Below, piece by piece: positions 8,859 to 18,178 of a stretch of DNA of 64,000 nucleotides. The stretch spans positions 1 through 64,000 of the forward strand of contig JAZNVC010000016.1 in assembly GCA_045592625.1 (NCBI GenBank), given 5' to 3'. The position numbers and the translations under genes are program-made. The first letter of the stretch is position 1; every line of letters starts with the position of its first letter. The DNA comes from SIG607 sp045592625. Lineage in GTDB: Bacteria > Bacillota > Clostridia > Oscillospirales > Acutalibacteraceae. The notes under the pieces are model-generated. The model did no database searches. It saw only the letters and a program-made list of their open reading frames with translations, and was not told the DNA's origin.

Positions 8859-9317
8859 ATGAATCTTGAAGAATTACTTGAACAGTTCGACGAAGCACTT
8901 GACAGCGGTCTTAAGATGCCCGGCAAAAAAGCTCTTGTTGACATCGAAAAATTAAGAGCAGTTGTTGATGACATCCGTCTCAACATCCCCAATGAAATCA
9001 AGCAGGCTCGCGGTATCGTTACCGATAGAGCAAACATCATCAGCAGTGCAAAACAGGAAGCAGACAACCTTCTCCGTGCCGCTGAAGAACAAGCAAAAGC
9101 AAAGGTTGCAGAGCAGGAAATAGTTCGTCTTGCTCAGGAAAAAGCACAGGAAATCATTGCCAGTGCTCAGGCTAAAAGCCGTGAAATGCGTAAAGCAGCT
9201 CAGGACTTTGTTGACGACATTATGCGTAGAGCAGACGAGAATCTTACCGCTAACCTTGGCGAAGTAAGAAAAACAAGAGCCGCTCTTAAAGCACAGCTTC
9301 CTCAAAAACACGACTAA
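8859..9317 (+). CDS. Coiled-coil protein, DivIVA/V-ATPase-E-like, unknown role
   Basis: 152 residues, almost wholly helical. After an N-terminal segment (ELLEQFDEALDSGLKMPGKKALVDIEKL) comes a long Ala/Glu/Lys/Gln-rich coiled coil (about 50-135) of the kind annotated as 'ATPase' or stalk-like. It is cytoplasmic and has no catalytic motif. It follows coaD by 7 bases with its own AAAGGATAGG site, a conserved neighbourhood in this group, but the role is unknown. It ends at a strong terminator. Confidence 0.7.
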   Translation: MNLEELLEQFDEALDSGLKMPGKKALVDIEKLRAVVDDIRLNIPNEIKQARGIVTDRANIISSAKQEADNLLRAAEEQAKAKVAEQEIVRLAQEKAQEIIASAQAKSREMRKAAQDFVDDIMRRADENLTANLGEVRKTRAALKAQLPQKHD

Positions 9318-9335
9318 TTCGTGTAAAAAACAAGT

Positions 9336-9370
9336 AACACCGACAGTTTTAAAACTGTCGGTGTTTTGTT
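9336..9370. terminator. Terminator of the rsmD-coaD operon
   Basis: AACACCGACAGTTTT/AAAACTGTCGGTGTT, perfect 15-bp palindrome with T tail; symmetric, so it can also serve the convergent SIS gene. Confidence 0.9.
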
Positions 9371-9394
9371 ATTTAATGATAGTTTTTAAGGTTT

Positions 9395-10027
9395 TTATTC
9401 CTTAAAAAAATGTTCTTCACATGCGGCACAAATAGCGTGATAAACGGGAAGATGAAGTTCCTGAACCTTAAAGGTTTCCTTTTCGTCAACAATAATGCTA
9501 TAGTCACAAAGTTCCTTTAAAAGTCCACCTGTACCACCTGTAAGTCCAATAACAGTAATGCCCATTGCCTTTGCAAGTCTTACAGTTTCAGCCACATTTT
9601 TAGCGTTACCGGATGTGCTGATTCCAAGAAGTACATCCCCTGCTTTTCCGAGACCGAAAAGCTGTTGTGCATAAATCAGATTGGGGTCAACATCATTTGA
9701 AAAAGCGGTATTTAGTGCATTAAGGTCAGAAAGTACCACTGTGGGAAGTCCCTTCTGAAGTTTATTTAAAGTGTCATCGCTAAGGGATGGCGACTTTTCT
9801 TTTAGCACCTTTTTTTCCTCATCACTTAACGGACGTTTTTTCAAAAAGCCTTTCATAAGCTCCCCTGCTATATGGGAAGCATCAGCACAGCTTCCGCCGT
9901 TTCCGCAAATAAGAAGTTTATTACCGTTTTCAAAAGCTTTAATTAAAACTGCCGTTACATCACGTACATCTTTTTCAATGTTTTTTAAATTTTCGTATCT
10001 AACTGTTAATAATTCAATATGGTCCAT
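9395..10027 (-). CDS. gmhA: SIS-domain phosphosugar isomerase, GmhA-like
   Basis: 210 residues. One SIS domain: ICGNGGSCADASHIAGEL (about 40-57), an inserted charged loop (about 62-90), GISTSGNAKNVA (about 134-145) and HLPVYHAICAACEEHF at the end, as in sedoheptulose-7-phosphate isomerase (GmhA) and DiaA. ATG with GGAGGAAT upstream, 2 bases after the ROK kinase gene, so a two-gene transcript. In an organism with no visible LPS pathway here, the substrate is uncertain: a heptose for a glycan, or another phosphosugar delivered by the kinase next door. Confidence 0.75.
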   Translation of the reverse strand: MDHIELLTVRYENLKNIEKDVRDVTAVLIKAFENGNKLLICGNGGSCADASHIAGELMKGFLKKRPLSDEEKKVLKEKSPSLSDDTLNKLQKGLPTVVLSDLNALNTAFSNDVDPNLIYAQQLFGLGKAGDVLLGISTSGNAKNVAETVRLAKAMGITVIGLTGGTGGLLKELCDYSIIVDEKETFKVQELHLPVYHAICAACEEHFFKE

Positions 10028-10029
10028 TT

Positions 10030-10983
10030 TTATTCCTCCAAATTCACAACAGCTGTTGCTATTGCAGCATAGTCTCCAATAGATTCACCAAGTTTTGCAG
10101 GTAAAACACTGCAAAAATCTGCCGCCTGAGGCAGAGCCTCTCTTTTTACAACCGTTTCCATTGACTGCACCAATAAATCCTGACAGCGTGTAAATATACT
10201 ACCTATTACAATACGTTCAAGATTTAATATATCTATCATAACCGAAAGGCCTTCGCCCAGTTTGGTTGCACAAGTATTAAATACCTCTTTCGCCGCCTTA
10301 TCACCATTTCTTGCGGCTTCGGCAATATCCTTAGCCGTAGCAACCTTTCCTTTTTTGTAATAAGCAGGAAAAATACCCCGTTCCAAATATTCTTTAGCAA
10401 TAGCCTCTCCAAGCTGAGCAATACCGTTGCCGCTGCAAAAGCCTTCAAAGGAACCGTTTTTACCGTATCCTACGGGTCCGAAAGAAGCAAGGCGAATATG
10501 TCCAACCTCTCCTGCCATACCGGAAATTCCGCGATATAATCTACCGTCGAGAATAAGCCCTGCTCCAAGTCCTGTTCCAAAGGTCAGAAAAGCCATATTA
10601 TCAGAACCTTTACCTGCACCGAATTTCCATTCAGCAAGAGCACAGGCGTTAGCATCGTTTTCAAGAAAAACAGGACAATCAAGTTTTTCTTTTATTATGC
10701 GAACAACCTCTATATTATCCCAACCGGGAAGATTTGGCGGAGACATAATAATACCTTTTTTAGAATCAAGCGGACCACCGCAAGAAATACCTGCAGAATC
10801 ACACTTTCTTCCCTTTAAAAGTCTTGTTGCACTTTCACACATTTTAAGGCACATTTCTTTTGGTGAAACAGAAAAATCGGTAGGATAGCTTTCCTTTGTC
10901 TCAATATTAATTTCACCGTTTTCATATGTACCAACACTTACTGCACATTTTGTGCCGCCAATATCAAAACCAAGTAAAATCAA
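10030..10983 (-). CDS. ROK-family sugar kinase lacking the zinc cysteines
   Basis: 317 residues. GFDIGGTKCAVSVG phosphate-binding start, LENDANACALAEWKFGAG and FGTGLGAGLILDG segments, EVGHIRL. Members phosphorylate glucose, N-acetylglucosamine or N-acetylmannosamine, or act as repressors; no HTH is present, so this is a kinase. The ROK zinc motif C-x-C-G-x2-G-C is missing: the matching stretch reads VGYGKNGSFEG. The start is TTG (10983), 9 bases after GGAAAGG. Upstream partner of the SIS isomerase (2-base gap). Confidence 0.8.
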   Translation of the reverse strand: MILLGFDIGGTKCAVSVGTYENGEINIETKESYPTDFSVSPKEMCLKMCESATRLLKGRKCDSAGISCGGPLDSKKGIIMSPPNLPGWDNIEVVRIIKEKLDCPVFLENDANACALAEWKFGAGKGSDNMAFLTFGTGLGAGLILDGRLYRGISGMAGEVGHIRLASFGPVGYGKNGSFEGFCSGNGIAQLGEAIAKEYLERGIFPAYYKKGKVATAKDIAEAARNGDKAAKEVFNTCATKLGEGLSVMIDILNLERIVIGSIFTRCQDLLVQSMETVVKREALPQAADFCSVLPAKLGESIGDYAAIATAVVNLEE

Positions 10984-11037
10984 ATTTACTCTGCCTTTCC
11001 TATTTAATATTACACTTAAAAAGCCCCATAGTCAAGT

Positions 11038-11071
11038 CAAAAAGCCTAACAGGCAAATGTTAGGCTTTTTT
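11038..11071 (-). terminator. Terminator after the DUF5107 gene
   Basis: AAAAAGCCTAACA/TGTTAGGCTTTTT stem; in minus orientation it follows the DUF5107 stop directly and separates it from the ROK gene. Confidence 0.85.
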
Positions 11072-11075
11072 ATAC

Positions 11076-13088
11076 TTATCCGTGCATACGGAAGTCAAGA
11101 GATTTAGGTAAGGGATATTTCTCAAGTAGTACCTTATTTATTTCTTCTTCATCGGTAAGTCCCATATCACGCTTAATTATAAGCTTATAAAGGTCAAACC
11201 AAATTTGAGAAACAGAAAGTTCGCCTTCCTTAATATCAGCCATCTTAAAATCAGGAGTAAGCATTGCTGCTGCCTCATCAAGTTCGTCTAACGCAATAAG
11301 AGAAAGTATCTTTAAAAGATTAAGTCTTCCGTCTTTCTTATGAATCGGATTCATTGTCTCGAAAATTTCAAGCCACTGGGTATGTCTGTCTGCAGCCTGA
11401 AGCATTTGAGCAACTTCAACGTAAAGACCTCTGAAATCCTTATAAAGTTCTATGGACTTCAGCATATAAGGAATACCATCTTCGAGACGATTTCTTTCTT
11501 TATAGAGAAGCATACCTAAGTTTCTAAAAGCCCAAGCGTTAGGAGCAGCTTCAATAGATTTTCTGAATGCTTCCTCAGCATTATCTATTTCTTCAGCAAT
11601 ATAGTAATGAACACCTAACTGATTATAGGCATACCAACGCTGTTCCTGACTGCCCTGAGTAGCCTTAATAAGAAGGTCGCGCCAGAATGCGTGAGATACA
11701 TAGGAATGAGGACGGGTATCAACGCTGTATGCGGGGAATTCACCGTTTTCGAGAAGATATTTCCAGGGAGCTTGATCGCAATCGGTGTTGTCCCAATCGG
11801 TGAAATACGCACTAATGGGAGCTTTACCGGTAAGATTTCTTATCTTGTTTTCAATCTCGCCCCAACCAGAACCACGCCAAAGCTGTTCGTCTTTAATTAT
11901 TTCGCCATCGGGGAAAAGACCGTACATAGCTTTGTCGATATCGTTAGTATCAATAAGGGTAGAAAGTTGTGCTTTAACTGTGTCCTGAGCAGTATGCCAA
12001 TCACTGTTTAGTTTTTTCGGGTCGCAGTTAAGGGGAGTATAAGCCTCAATAAACTGCCAGGTTTCCTTAGCCTTCATAGGAATATGCTCAAGCTGAGTAT
12101 GAGCAAGACCTGCCTGAATTTCAATATAAGGACGGTCATCTTCGGTAAGCCAACTGTTCCAGTTTCTACCGCCGTTTGCCTGTCCCCAAAGGAACATTTT
12201 TCTGCCCACAAACTCATTTGTAGAAAAATGGAGAAGACCGCTACCGTCGGTATTTGCAGATGCAATCCACTTATTTTCAGCCTTAGGTATCTTATAAAAG
12301 AAGTCAAAACAACGGTGAGAATTTTCAGGATATGTAGCATCAAATCCCATGCACTCAGGAAGTTGAACCTTATCGAGAAGATATCTACCTTCGTCATAGA
12401 AGCAAAGGAAAGATTCGTCGGTAGGAACGATAACTCTGATTCCCTTTTCTTCGGTAACTGCAATATTAGACCACCAGTACATATACTTGTCATCATCACT
12501 TGTATTTTCAATTCTGTTCTTTATGTAAAGAACCTTACTGTCTTCGGGAAGATAAGCGTTAATAGAGTAAACAACCTCTCTGATACGCTCATATTCATAC
12601 ATACATAAAACTTCTTCTCCGCCCTTATAAGTAAGTTTTTTAGCAAATAGAGAAGAACAGGTCAAAGGATTATGTCCCTTAATGCCTACGTTAAATTCTA
12701 CACCGCCCGAAAACCAAGCATTACGCAGACCAAGATTGCCCGGCTGATATACACAGTTTTTATAAAGAATTTCTTTACCGGTTGTTTTGTCTTCCAACGA
12801 CCAAAGACGTCCGCCGAGTTCGGGAAGAAAAACAGCCTTTATATATTTGTTTTCAAGAATAGCGGCGTTAAATGCCCTGTCATTTCTGTTTCTATCATAG
12901 TTATCCTGATTGGTATAAGGAAGAAGAGTGTTAATTTTGCCTTTTCCAAGACCTGCTCTTTCTTCTTCGGTTACTCTTTCGGATACATCAAATCCCGCAT
13001 GGATATAAGAAACGTTCTTAATATCGGGCAATGGATTTTCTACACCCAAAGATGCACTTCTGATGATGTATTTTTCAAATCTTATCAT
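11076..13088 (-). CDS. DUF5107 / aldose-epimerase-fold protein with TPR repeats
   Basis: 670 residues. The N-terminal half (about 50-330) has the DUF5107 signature LPELGGRLWSLEDK and NAWFSGGVEFNVG, a beta-sandwich related to galactose mutarotase. The C-terminal half (about 480-640) has TPR-like helical pairs (YNQLGVHYYIAEEIDNAEEAFRK). No signal peptide, so cytoplasmic. Such genes sit in carbohydrate loci of Clostridia and Bacteroidetes; the reaction is unproven. AAAAGGAG precedes the ATG; it follows the regulator gene by 19 bases and is probably co-transcribed and controlled by it. Confidence 0.75.
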   Translation of the reverse strand: MIRFEKYIIRSASLGVENPLPDIKNVSYIHAGFDVSERVTEEERAGLGKGKINTLLPYTNQDNYDRNRNDRAFNAAILENKYIKAVFLPELGGRLWSLEDKTTGKEILYKNCVYQPGNLGLRNAWFSGGVEFNVGIKGHNPLTCSSLFAKKLTYKGGEEVLCMYEYERIREVVYSINAYLPEDSKVLYIKNRIENTSDDDKYMYWWSNIAVTEEKGIRVIVPTDESFLCFYDEGRYLLDKVQLPECMGFDATYPENSHRCFDFFYKIPKAENKWIASANTDGSGLLHFSTNEFVGRKMFLWGQANGGRNWNSWLTEDDRPYIEIQAGLAHTQLEHIPMKAKETWQFIEAYTPLNCDPKKLNSDWHTAQDTVKAQLSTLIDTNDIDKAMYGLFPDGEIIKDEQLWRGSGWGEIENKIRNLTGKAPISAYFTDWDNTDCDQAPWKYLLENGEFPAYSVDTRPHSYVSHAFWRDLLIKATQGSQEQRWYAYNQLGVHYYIAEEIDNAEEAFRKSIEAAPNAWAFRNLGMLLYKERNRLEDGIPYMLKSIELYKDFRGLYVEVAQMLQAADRHTQWLEIFETMNPIHKKDGRLNLLKILSLIALDELDEAAAMLTPDFKMADIKEGELSVSQIWFDLYKLIIKRDMGLTDEEEINKVLLEKYPLPKSLDFRMHG

Positions 13089-13107
13089 AAATACTGCTCC
13101 TTTTATT

Positions 13108-14208
13108 TTAATTGGAACTAAGAAGAGATTTAATTATATCCGATAGGTCTTCTCTCTTCTCGGCACCGAAATTTTTTATCATTTTAGCCACTCTGTACTT
13201 AATGGCTCTATCGGTAAGTTTAAGTTTTTCAGCCATCTCTGTATATGTTAAATTTTCTGTCAGACAGTAAAGAATATCTCTATCTATATCATCACAATCA
13301 GAAAGGAATGACTCAATTCTAATAATGCTCTGAACATCGGGGTCATAATAATAGGCTTCATTCCCGTCTCCGAAATCATAATCAGACTCAGGATTTAAAT
13401 TATTTAAACTAAAATCAGCCGTAGAGCCTCTTATAATAAGTTCACAGGGGAGCGAAAGAATAAGCCGTGCAGAAACATTATTTTTTCTGACAAATCGCCA
13501 CACTCTTATTGCCTGCCGTCCCATTTCGGTGTAATCAAAATTAACCGACGTAATAGGTATATCGTGACGCTGTCCGAGATTTGAATTTCCGATACCAACG
13601 ACCATAATATCCTCAGGCACTCTTATCCCTATGGTTCTGAGTTTATTTATAAGGAAAATAGCAACGGTATCGTTTACACAAAGAACACCATCATAATGGT
13701 TTTCCTTATAATTTTCAATAAATTCTTCAACACAAAGCGAAAGGGTTTTTTCACAGACAAATATATCACAGTTATCCTTATTCATAGAAAGAATAGTCTT
13801 TTCCTTTTCTCTGTCTGCAATAGAACTTCTGTTAACGCCCAAAAGAGCTGTACGTTTACATCCTGCCTGTTCAAGATAAAAAATAACATGGCGAACTATT
13901 TCGGTAAGTTCAAAATCAACACCGTTACAGTTTTCCTTTAAATCAGGATGAATGCAAGCACCTACTACAATGGGCTTGCCACCACTTTTTATAACAGCTT
14001 CAGCCATGCTTTTAACCCACCGATATGTATAACCTACTATTAAAACAGGTACGCCTTTTGCCGTTTCATGAACAGTAGATTCATCTACATAACGCAAAAC
14101 ACATTCCTGACGCATTGCCATTTTAAGCATACCGCCAAGTATATTATTTATCCAAAAAAATTCTTTTTCGCTAGGCTGAACCGTAACGCAAATCTCATTT
14201 TTTTGCAT
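13108..14208 (-). CDS. LacI/GalR-type sugar-sensing regulator with C-terminal HTH
   Basis: 366 residues. Residues about 5-265 match the periplasmic-binding-protein-like effector domain of LacI/GalR regulators (VLIVGYTYRW, TALLGVNRSS, DGVLCVNDTVAIFLINKL, EDIMVVGIGNSN, ITSVNFDYTEMGRQA). The usual N-terminal LacI HTH is absent. Instead the C terminus (about 315-362) carries a LuxR/GerE-like HTH (LTYTEMAEKLKLTDRAIKYRVAKMI). ATG 14208 has GGAGGAAAATG context; the frame stays open further upstream. It heads the transcript with DUF5107, so it likely controls this sugar locus. Confidence 0.75.
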   Translation of the reverse strand: MQKNEICVTVQPSEKEFFWINNILGGMLKMAMRQECVLRYVDESTVHETAKGVPVLIVGYTYRWVKSMAEAVIKSGGKPIVVGACIHPDLKENCNGVDFELTEIVRHVIFYLEQAGCKRTALLGVNRSSIADREKEKTILSMNKDNCDIFVCEKTLSLCVEEFIENYKENHYDGVLCVNDTVAIFLINKLRTIGIRVPEDIMVVGIGNSNLGQRHDIPITSVNFDYTEMGRQAIRVWRFVRKNNVSARLILSLPCELIIRGSTADFSLNNLNPESDYDFGDGNEAYYYDPDVQSIIRIESFLSDCDDIDRDILYCLTENLTYTEMAEKLKLTDRAIKYRVAKMIKNFGAEKREDLSDIIKSLLSSN

Positions 14209-14380
14209 ACATTTTCCTCCGTAGAAAAAATGCACTTTCCGTACACACTGATTTTAACACAAATAAAGAAAAATAACAAGGAAATAAATTCACTTTTTTC
14301 CACATCTTTTATTCCTCAATGTTGTAAAAAATGTTATATTATGGTAAAATAACTGTAAAACATCCGAAAGGAACCACTAT

Positions 14381-15040
14381 ATGAAGCGAAAGAGCAATCC
14401 GTATCTTTTCTTTTTACACGCAAAAAACCAGCACAATTTAAGGCTTTTTACCTTTATTGCCTTTGTGTTTTTGGCCTTTGAAAAAATAATTGCAGGTGCT
14501 TCAGCAACCTATAATGACAAAAATTTGCTGTTTTATTTTACCATTTCGCCAACCGATCTTTTATGTATTGCCATTTATCTTTCGGTTGCCATACTGCTGG
14601 TTGCAAGGGTTAAATACAAATACCTTCTTATACCGGATTTTTTCCTTTTATTTGTTAAGCTTTATCATTTTATAACCAGCTTTATTCATCTAATCAACCA
14701 AGAACTCACCAAAACCGACAAACTTATTTACTTTTCAAAGTTTATAGAAAGTTTTTTATTTTCTTTGTTTTTAATTTTTTTGTTTACAGGAAAACTTATG
14801 CATCACAGCAGAAGATATTCAAAAACCTATCCTTTTGTTTGTATGCGTCTTCTAATATCCTGCTTCCCCGTTACCATACTTTTCGAAATTTTAAAAACAT
14901 TAAGCCGAATAGAAGCACATACTCCCTCCATTTTAATTTTCCTTTCGGTTTGTGAAAACATTCTTAACGAGGCTTTTTTAGACCTTCCCTACTTTTTATT
15001 ATTGCTTTTAATTGCATTCGTTCCGGAAAACAAATATTAA
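14381..15040 (+). CDS. Multi-pass membrane protein, unknown
   Basis: 219 residues, not recognised. Five or six hydrophobic helices (about 23-42, 63-82, 88-110, 125-145, 155-175, 190-215) with aromatic-rich faces. No motif seen. GAAAGGAACC precedes the ATG. A candidate -10 TATATT/TATGGTAAAAT region lies just upstream, in the divergent space shared with the sugar regulator. Monocistronic, ending in a shared terminator with the TRAP permease. Confidence 0.6.
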   Translation: MKRKSNPYLFFLHAKNQHNLRLFTFIAFVFLAFEKIIAGASATYNDKNLLFYFTISPTDLLCIAIYLSVAILLVARVKYKYLLIPDFFLLFVKLYHFITSFIHLINQELTKTDKLIYFSKFIESFLFSLFLIFLFTGKLMHHSRRYSKTYPFVCMRLLISCFPVTILFEILKTLSRIEAHTPSILIFLSVCENILNEAFLDLPYFLLLLLIAFVPENKY

Positions 15041-15068
15041 AAATGACGGTTTTCACCGTCATTTTTTT
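15038..15068. terminator. Bidirectional terminator
   Basis: AAAAATGACGGT-TTTC-ACCGTCATTTTT between convergent genes. Confidence 0.9.
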
Positions 15069-17013
15069 ATGCTGCTATTTGATTTTTAGATTTAATAACA
15101 AACTGAAGAACTACTACCAATGCCACAAGAACAAGACCTATAACATCGGTAACAATTCCGGGATAGATAAGAAGTAAACCGCCTGCAGCACTGATTATTC
15201 TCTCAAACCAGAACATTTTGCGTTTAAAGAATCCTTCGAGAGAAGCAGAAACTGCAAACATTCCAATAAGTGAAGTAATACAAATAAGTACAACTTCCCA
15301 AACGGTAGTATCTATAAATAACATTGCAGGATTAAGTGCAAATATATATGGAACAATAAAAGCACCAATAGCAAGTTTGGTTGAGGTAAATGCCGTCTTC
15401 ATTGGGTTAGCACCGGCAATAGCGGCACCTGCATAAGCAGCAAGAGCCACAGGAGGAGTAAGGTCGGCAACAATACCAAAATAGAACACAAAGAAATGAG
15501 CCGCAATCATTGGAACGCCCATTTGTACAAGAATCGGAGCACAGGTAGCCGCCATAATGCAATAGTTTGCGGTAGTAGGAACACCCATACCCAGCACTAT
15601 ACAGCAAAGCATTGTAAGGAAAAGTGCAATTATAACCTTTCCGCCGGCAAGGGTAACAATACCGTTAAAGAGCATATATGCAAGTCCTGTGGAACCGATA
15701 ACACCTGCAATAATACCTGCAACACCGCAAGCAGCGGCAACAGTTATCATACCCTGTCCGCCTGCCGCAAGGGCTTCCAAAAGACGCTTAGGTGTAATTC
15801 TTGTTTCTTTGTTAAACATACTTACAACTATAGCCACAACTATAGCTATAGCAGCTGCATAAGCTATAGAACGCTTACTTGTAGCAACAAGATATATAAG
15901 AAGAATAAGCGGTAATAACAGATAGGTCTGTTTAAGAAGCGGTTTAATTCTTGGAAGTTCTTCTTTAGTAAGACCTCTTAGTCCCTCTTTTTTAGCCTCA
16001 AGATGAACAGTAATAAAGACACCTGCAAAATAAAGCACAGCAGGAAGAATTGCTCTTGCAACTATATTTGAATAAGGAACGCCTACCGTCTCTGCCATAA
16101 GGAAGGCAGCGGCACCCATAATGGGAGGCATTATCTGTCCGCCTGTTGAAGCTGAAGCTTCGGCAGCTGCGGCAAATTCAGGCTTATATCCTGTACGCTT
16201 CATAAGAGGAATGGTAACCGCACCCGAACCTACTGTATTAGCAACCGAAGAACCCGAAACCATACCCTCAAGAGCAGAAGCTACAACGGCAACCTTAGCA
16301 GGTCCACCTGAAAATCTGCCAACTAAAGCGTTTGAAATTTTAATAAAGAAATCGGCAATTCCTGTTCTTTCAAGGAAAGCACCGAAAATTATAAACAATG
16401 CAATATACTTTGAACATACGTTAATAGGGGTTGAAAGAATTCCCTCTTTAGAATAGAAAAGAACGCGTACGTTTTCGGTAATACGAGCAATTACATTAGG
16501 GTTGGTAGAGCCCCAGATAAGTGCATAGCAAAGAAGTGCCGCTGCAACGATAAGTATGGGAAGACCAACACTTCGTCTGCAAAGTTCAGCAAGGCACAAA
16601 ATGCCCACAATACCTATAATCACTTCAACCTGAGTAATTTTATATCTTGAAACGATTTCAGTAGCACTAAAACAAAAATAAAGGAACGCCGACATGCCAA
16701 GTATCATAAGCAGCGCATCATACCAAGGCATAAAATTAATCTTTTGTTTTCCTTTTCTTGCCGGGAAAACAAGATAGCCGATAAAAATAATAAATGCCAT
16801 AAAGGAGGTTAATCTTACCTCATCAAGCCAGGTTGCAAACAGAGTTACGTAAATACAGAAGAGCGAAAACAGTGCCAAGACTGAACTTACTATCCATTTA
16901 GGTGCACCTTCCCACACTCTTGTGTTTGACTCCCTGTCAAACTTCTTCATAACATCATCAAGACTAACGGGCTCGTTACTTATTTGAGCGGTTTTTTTCT
17001 TAAATAGTGCCAT
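15067..17013 (-). CDS. TRAP transporter, fused DctQ-DctM permease (TAXI type)
   Basis: 648 residues with many transmembrane helices. The first segments correspond to the small DctQ-like subunit and the remainder to the large DctM permease (GSGAVTIPLMKRTGYKPEFAAA…, MGVPTTANYC, ADLTPPVALAAYAGAAIAG). It uses an ion gradient to import an organic acid or amino acid bound by the periplasmic protein encoded just upstream. ATG 17013 is chosen since TTGGAGGAAATT directly precedes it. Gap to the TAXI gene 75 bases. Confidence 0.9.
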   Translation of the reverse strand: MALFKKKTAQISNEPVSLDDVMKKFDRESNTRVWEGAPKWIVSSVLALFSLFCIYVTLFATWLDEVRLTSFMAFIIFIGYLVFPARKGKQKINFMPWYDALLMILGMSAFLYFCFSATEIVSRYKITQVEVIIGIVGILCLAELCRRSVGLPILIVAAALLCYALIWGSTNPNVIARITENVRVLFYSKEGILSTPINVCSKYIALFIIFGAFLERTGIADFFIKISNALVGRFSGGPAKVAVVASALEGMVSGSSVANTVGSGAVTIPLMKRTGYKPEFAAAAEASASTGGQIMPPIMGAAAFLMAETVGVPYSNIVARAILPAVLYFAGVFITVHLEAKKEGLRGLTKEELPRIKPLLKQTYLLLPLILLIYLVATSKRSIAYAAAIAIVVAIVVSMFNKETRITPKRLLEALAAGGQGMITVAAACGVAGIIAGVIGSTGLAYMLFNGIVTLAGGKVIIALFLTMLCCIVLGMGVPTTANYCIMAATCAPILVQMGVPMIAAHFFVFYFGIVADLTPPVALAAYAGAAIAGANPMKTAFTSTKLAIGAFIVPYIFALNPAMLFIDTTVWEVVLICITSLIGMFAVSASLEGFFKRKMFWFERIISAAGGLLLIYPGIVTDVIGLVLVALVVVLQFVIKSKNQIAA

Positions 17014-17088
17014 AATTTCCTCCAACAAAACAACAATTTGGTTGCAGATATTTCACTGCAACCAAACAAAGAAAAAACTTTTTAATTT

Positions 17089-18048
17089 TTATTTTGATTC
17101 AACAGTAATCCCTTTTTCTTTAAAGTATTTAGCAGCACCTGCATGGAAAGGAGCAGCCATACCACTTGTTGCGTTTTCAAAAGAAAGCTCTGCACCCTTT
17201 GCGTGAGAAGCAGTAATCGCATCTACGTTATCAAAAATAGCCTTTGTAATGTTATATACATCTTCTTCCTTTGCAGAAGCACTTACGATAAGAGTTGCTT
17301 TAACTGTTACGGTAATAACATCTTCAGTCTGGCCTTTGTAGGTGTTAGCAGGGATTTTGTACTCGGTATAGAAGGAAGAACCGCCTTCCATAAGCTTTTT
17401 AGCAATATCGCCATCAATGGGAACAAGATAAGCTGAAGCAGATGTGCAAAGTTCCTGAATAGCAGGAGTGGGAGCACCGGCAACAATAAATGCAGCGTCG
17501 ATTTTACCATCCTTTAAAGCGTCTGCAGAATCAGCAAAAGACTGATACTGGGGAACAATATCGTTTTCGGTCATTCCTGCAGCAGCAAGAATATCAACAG
17601 CGTTGAAGTACACGCCTGAGCCTGCAGCACCAATGGAAACCTTTTTACCGCGAAGGTCAGCAACAGATTTGATTTGGGGATTCATAGTAACAAGCTGAAC
17701 AGCTTCAGCGTAAAGACCGCCGATTACACGGAAGGATTCAATCTTACCTTCTTTTTCAAAAGAACGTGAGCCTTCCCATGCGTAAGCCATAACGTCAGAC
17801 TGAACTGTACCAAGCTGGTAGTTGCCTACGTCAATACCAAGAATATTTGCTTTACTACCGTCGGTAGAAACAACGTTTACGGTAATACCTGTATCGGTTT
17901 TAATCTGATTACCTAAAATTCCGCCATAACCGTAATATGTACCTGCAGTACCCCCGGTACCCATAGTCATCATTGTGCTTGAGCCTGTACATGCTGCAAG
18001 ACAGAAAACAAGAGCTAATGCAAGTAATAGGGCAATTAACTTTTTCAT
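17089..18048 (-). CDS. TAXI-family TRAP solute-binding lipoprotein
   Basis: 319 residues. Lipoprotein signal MKKLIALLLALALVFCLAAC with the lipid-carrying cysteine at 20, then GTGGTAGTYYGYGG, typical of TAXI (TRAP-associated extracytoplasmic immunogenic) proteins, SVADLRGKKVSIGAAGSG and DAAFIVAGAPTPAI. It captures a glutamate-like or other small acidic solute outside the cell for the fused permease. ATG 18048 with TTGGAGGAATTA upstream. First gene of the two-gene operon; solute unknown. Confidence 0.9.
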   Translation of the reverse strand: MKKLIALLLALALVFCLAACTGSSTMMTMGTGGTAGTYYGYGGILGNQIKTDTGITVNVVSTDGSKANILGIDVGNYQLGTVQSDVMAYAWEGSRSFEKEGKIESFRVIGGLYAEAVQLVTMNPQIKSVADLRGKKVSIGAAGSGVYFNAVDILAAAGMTENDIVPQYQSFADSADALKDGKIDAAFIVAGAPTPAIQELCTSASAYLVPIDGDIAKKLMEGGSSFYTEYKIPANTYKGQTEDVITVTVKATLIVSASAKEEDVYNITKAIFDNVDAITASHAKGAELSFENATSGMAAPFHAGAAKYFKEKGITVESK

Positions 18049-18178
18049 TATAATTCCTCCAAAAAATATTTTCTTATACATTATACTACTTTTTTAAAAA
18101 ATTTGCAAGGAAAAATATTACATACCAAAATCAACTTAAAAAAATTGACCTACAGATTTGAACCGATACAGTTTTTAG

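Noticed and set aside
15218..15915. Long frames opposite the TRAP permease
   Set aside because: Cys/Tyr/Asn-rich shadow translations; the permease on the other strand is clearly real.
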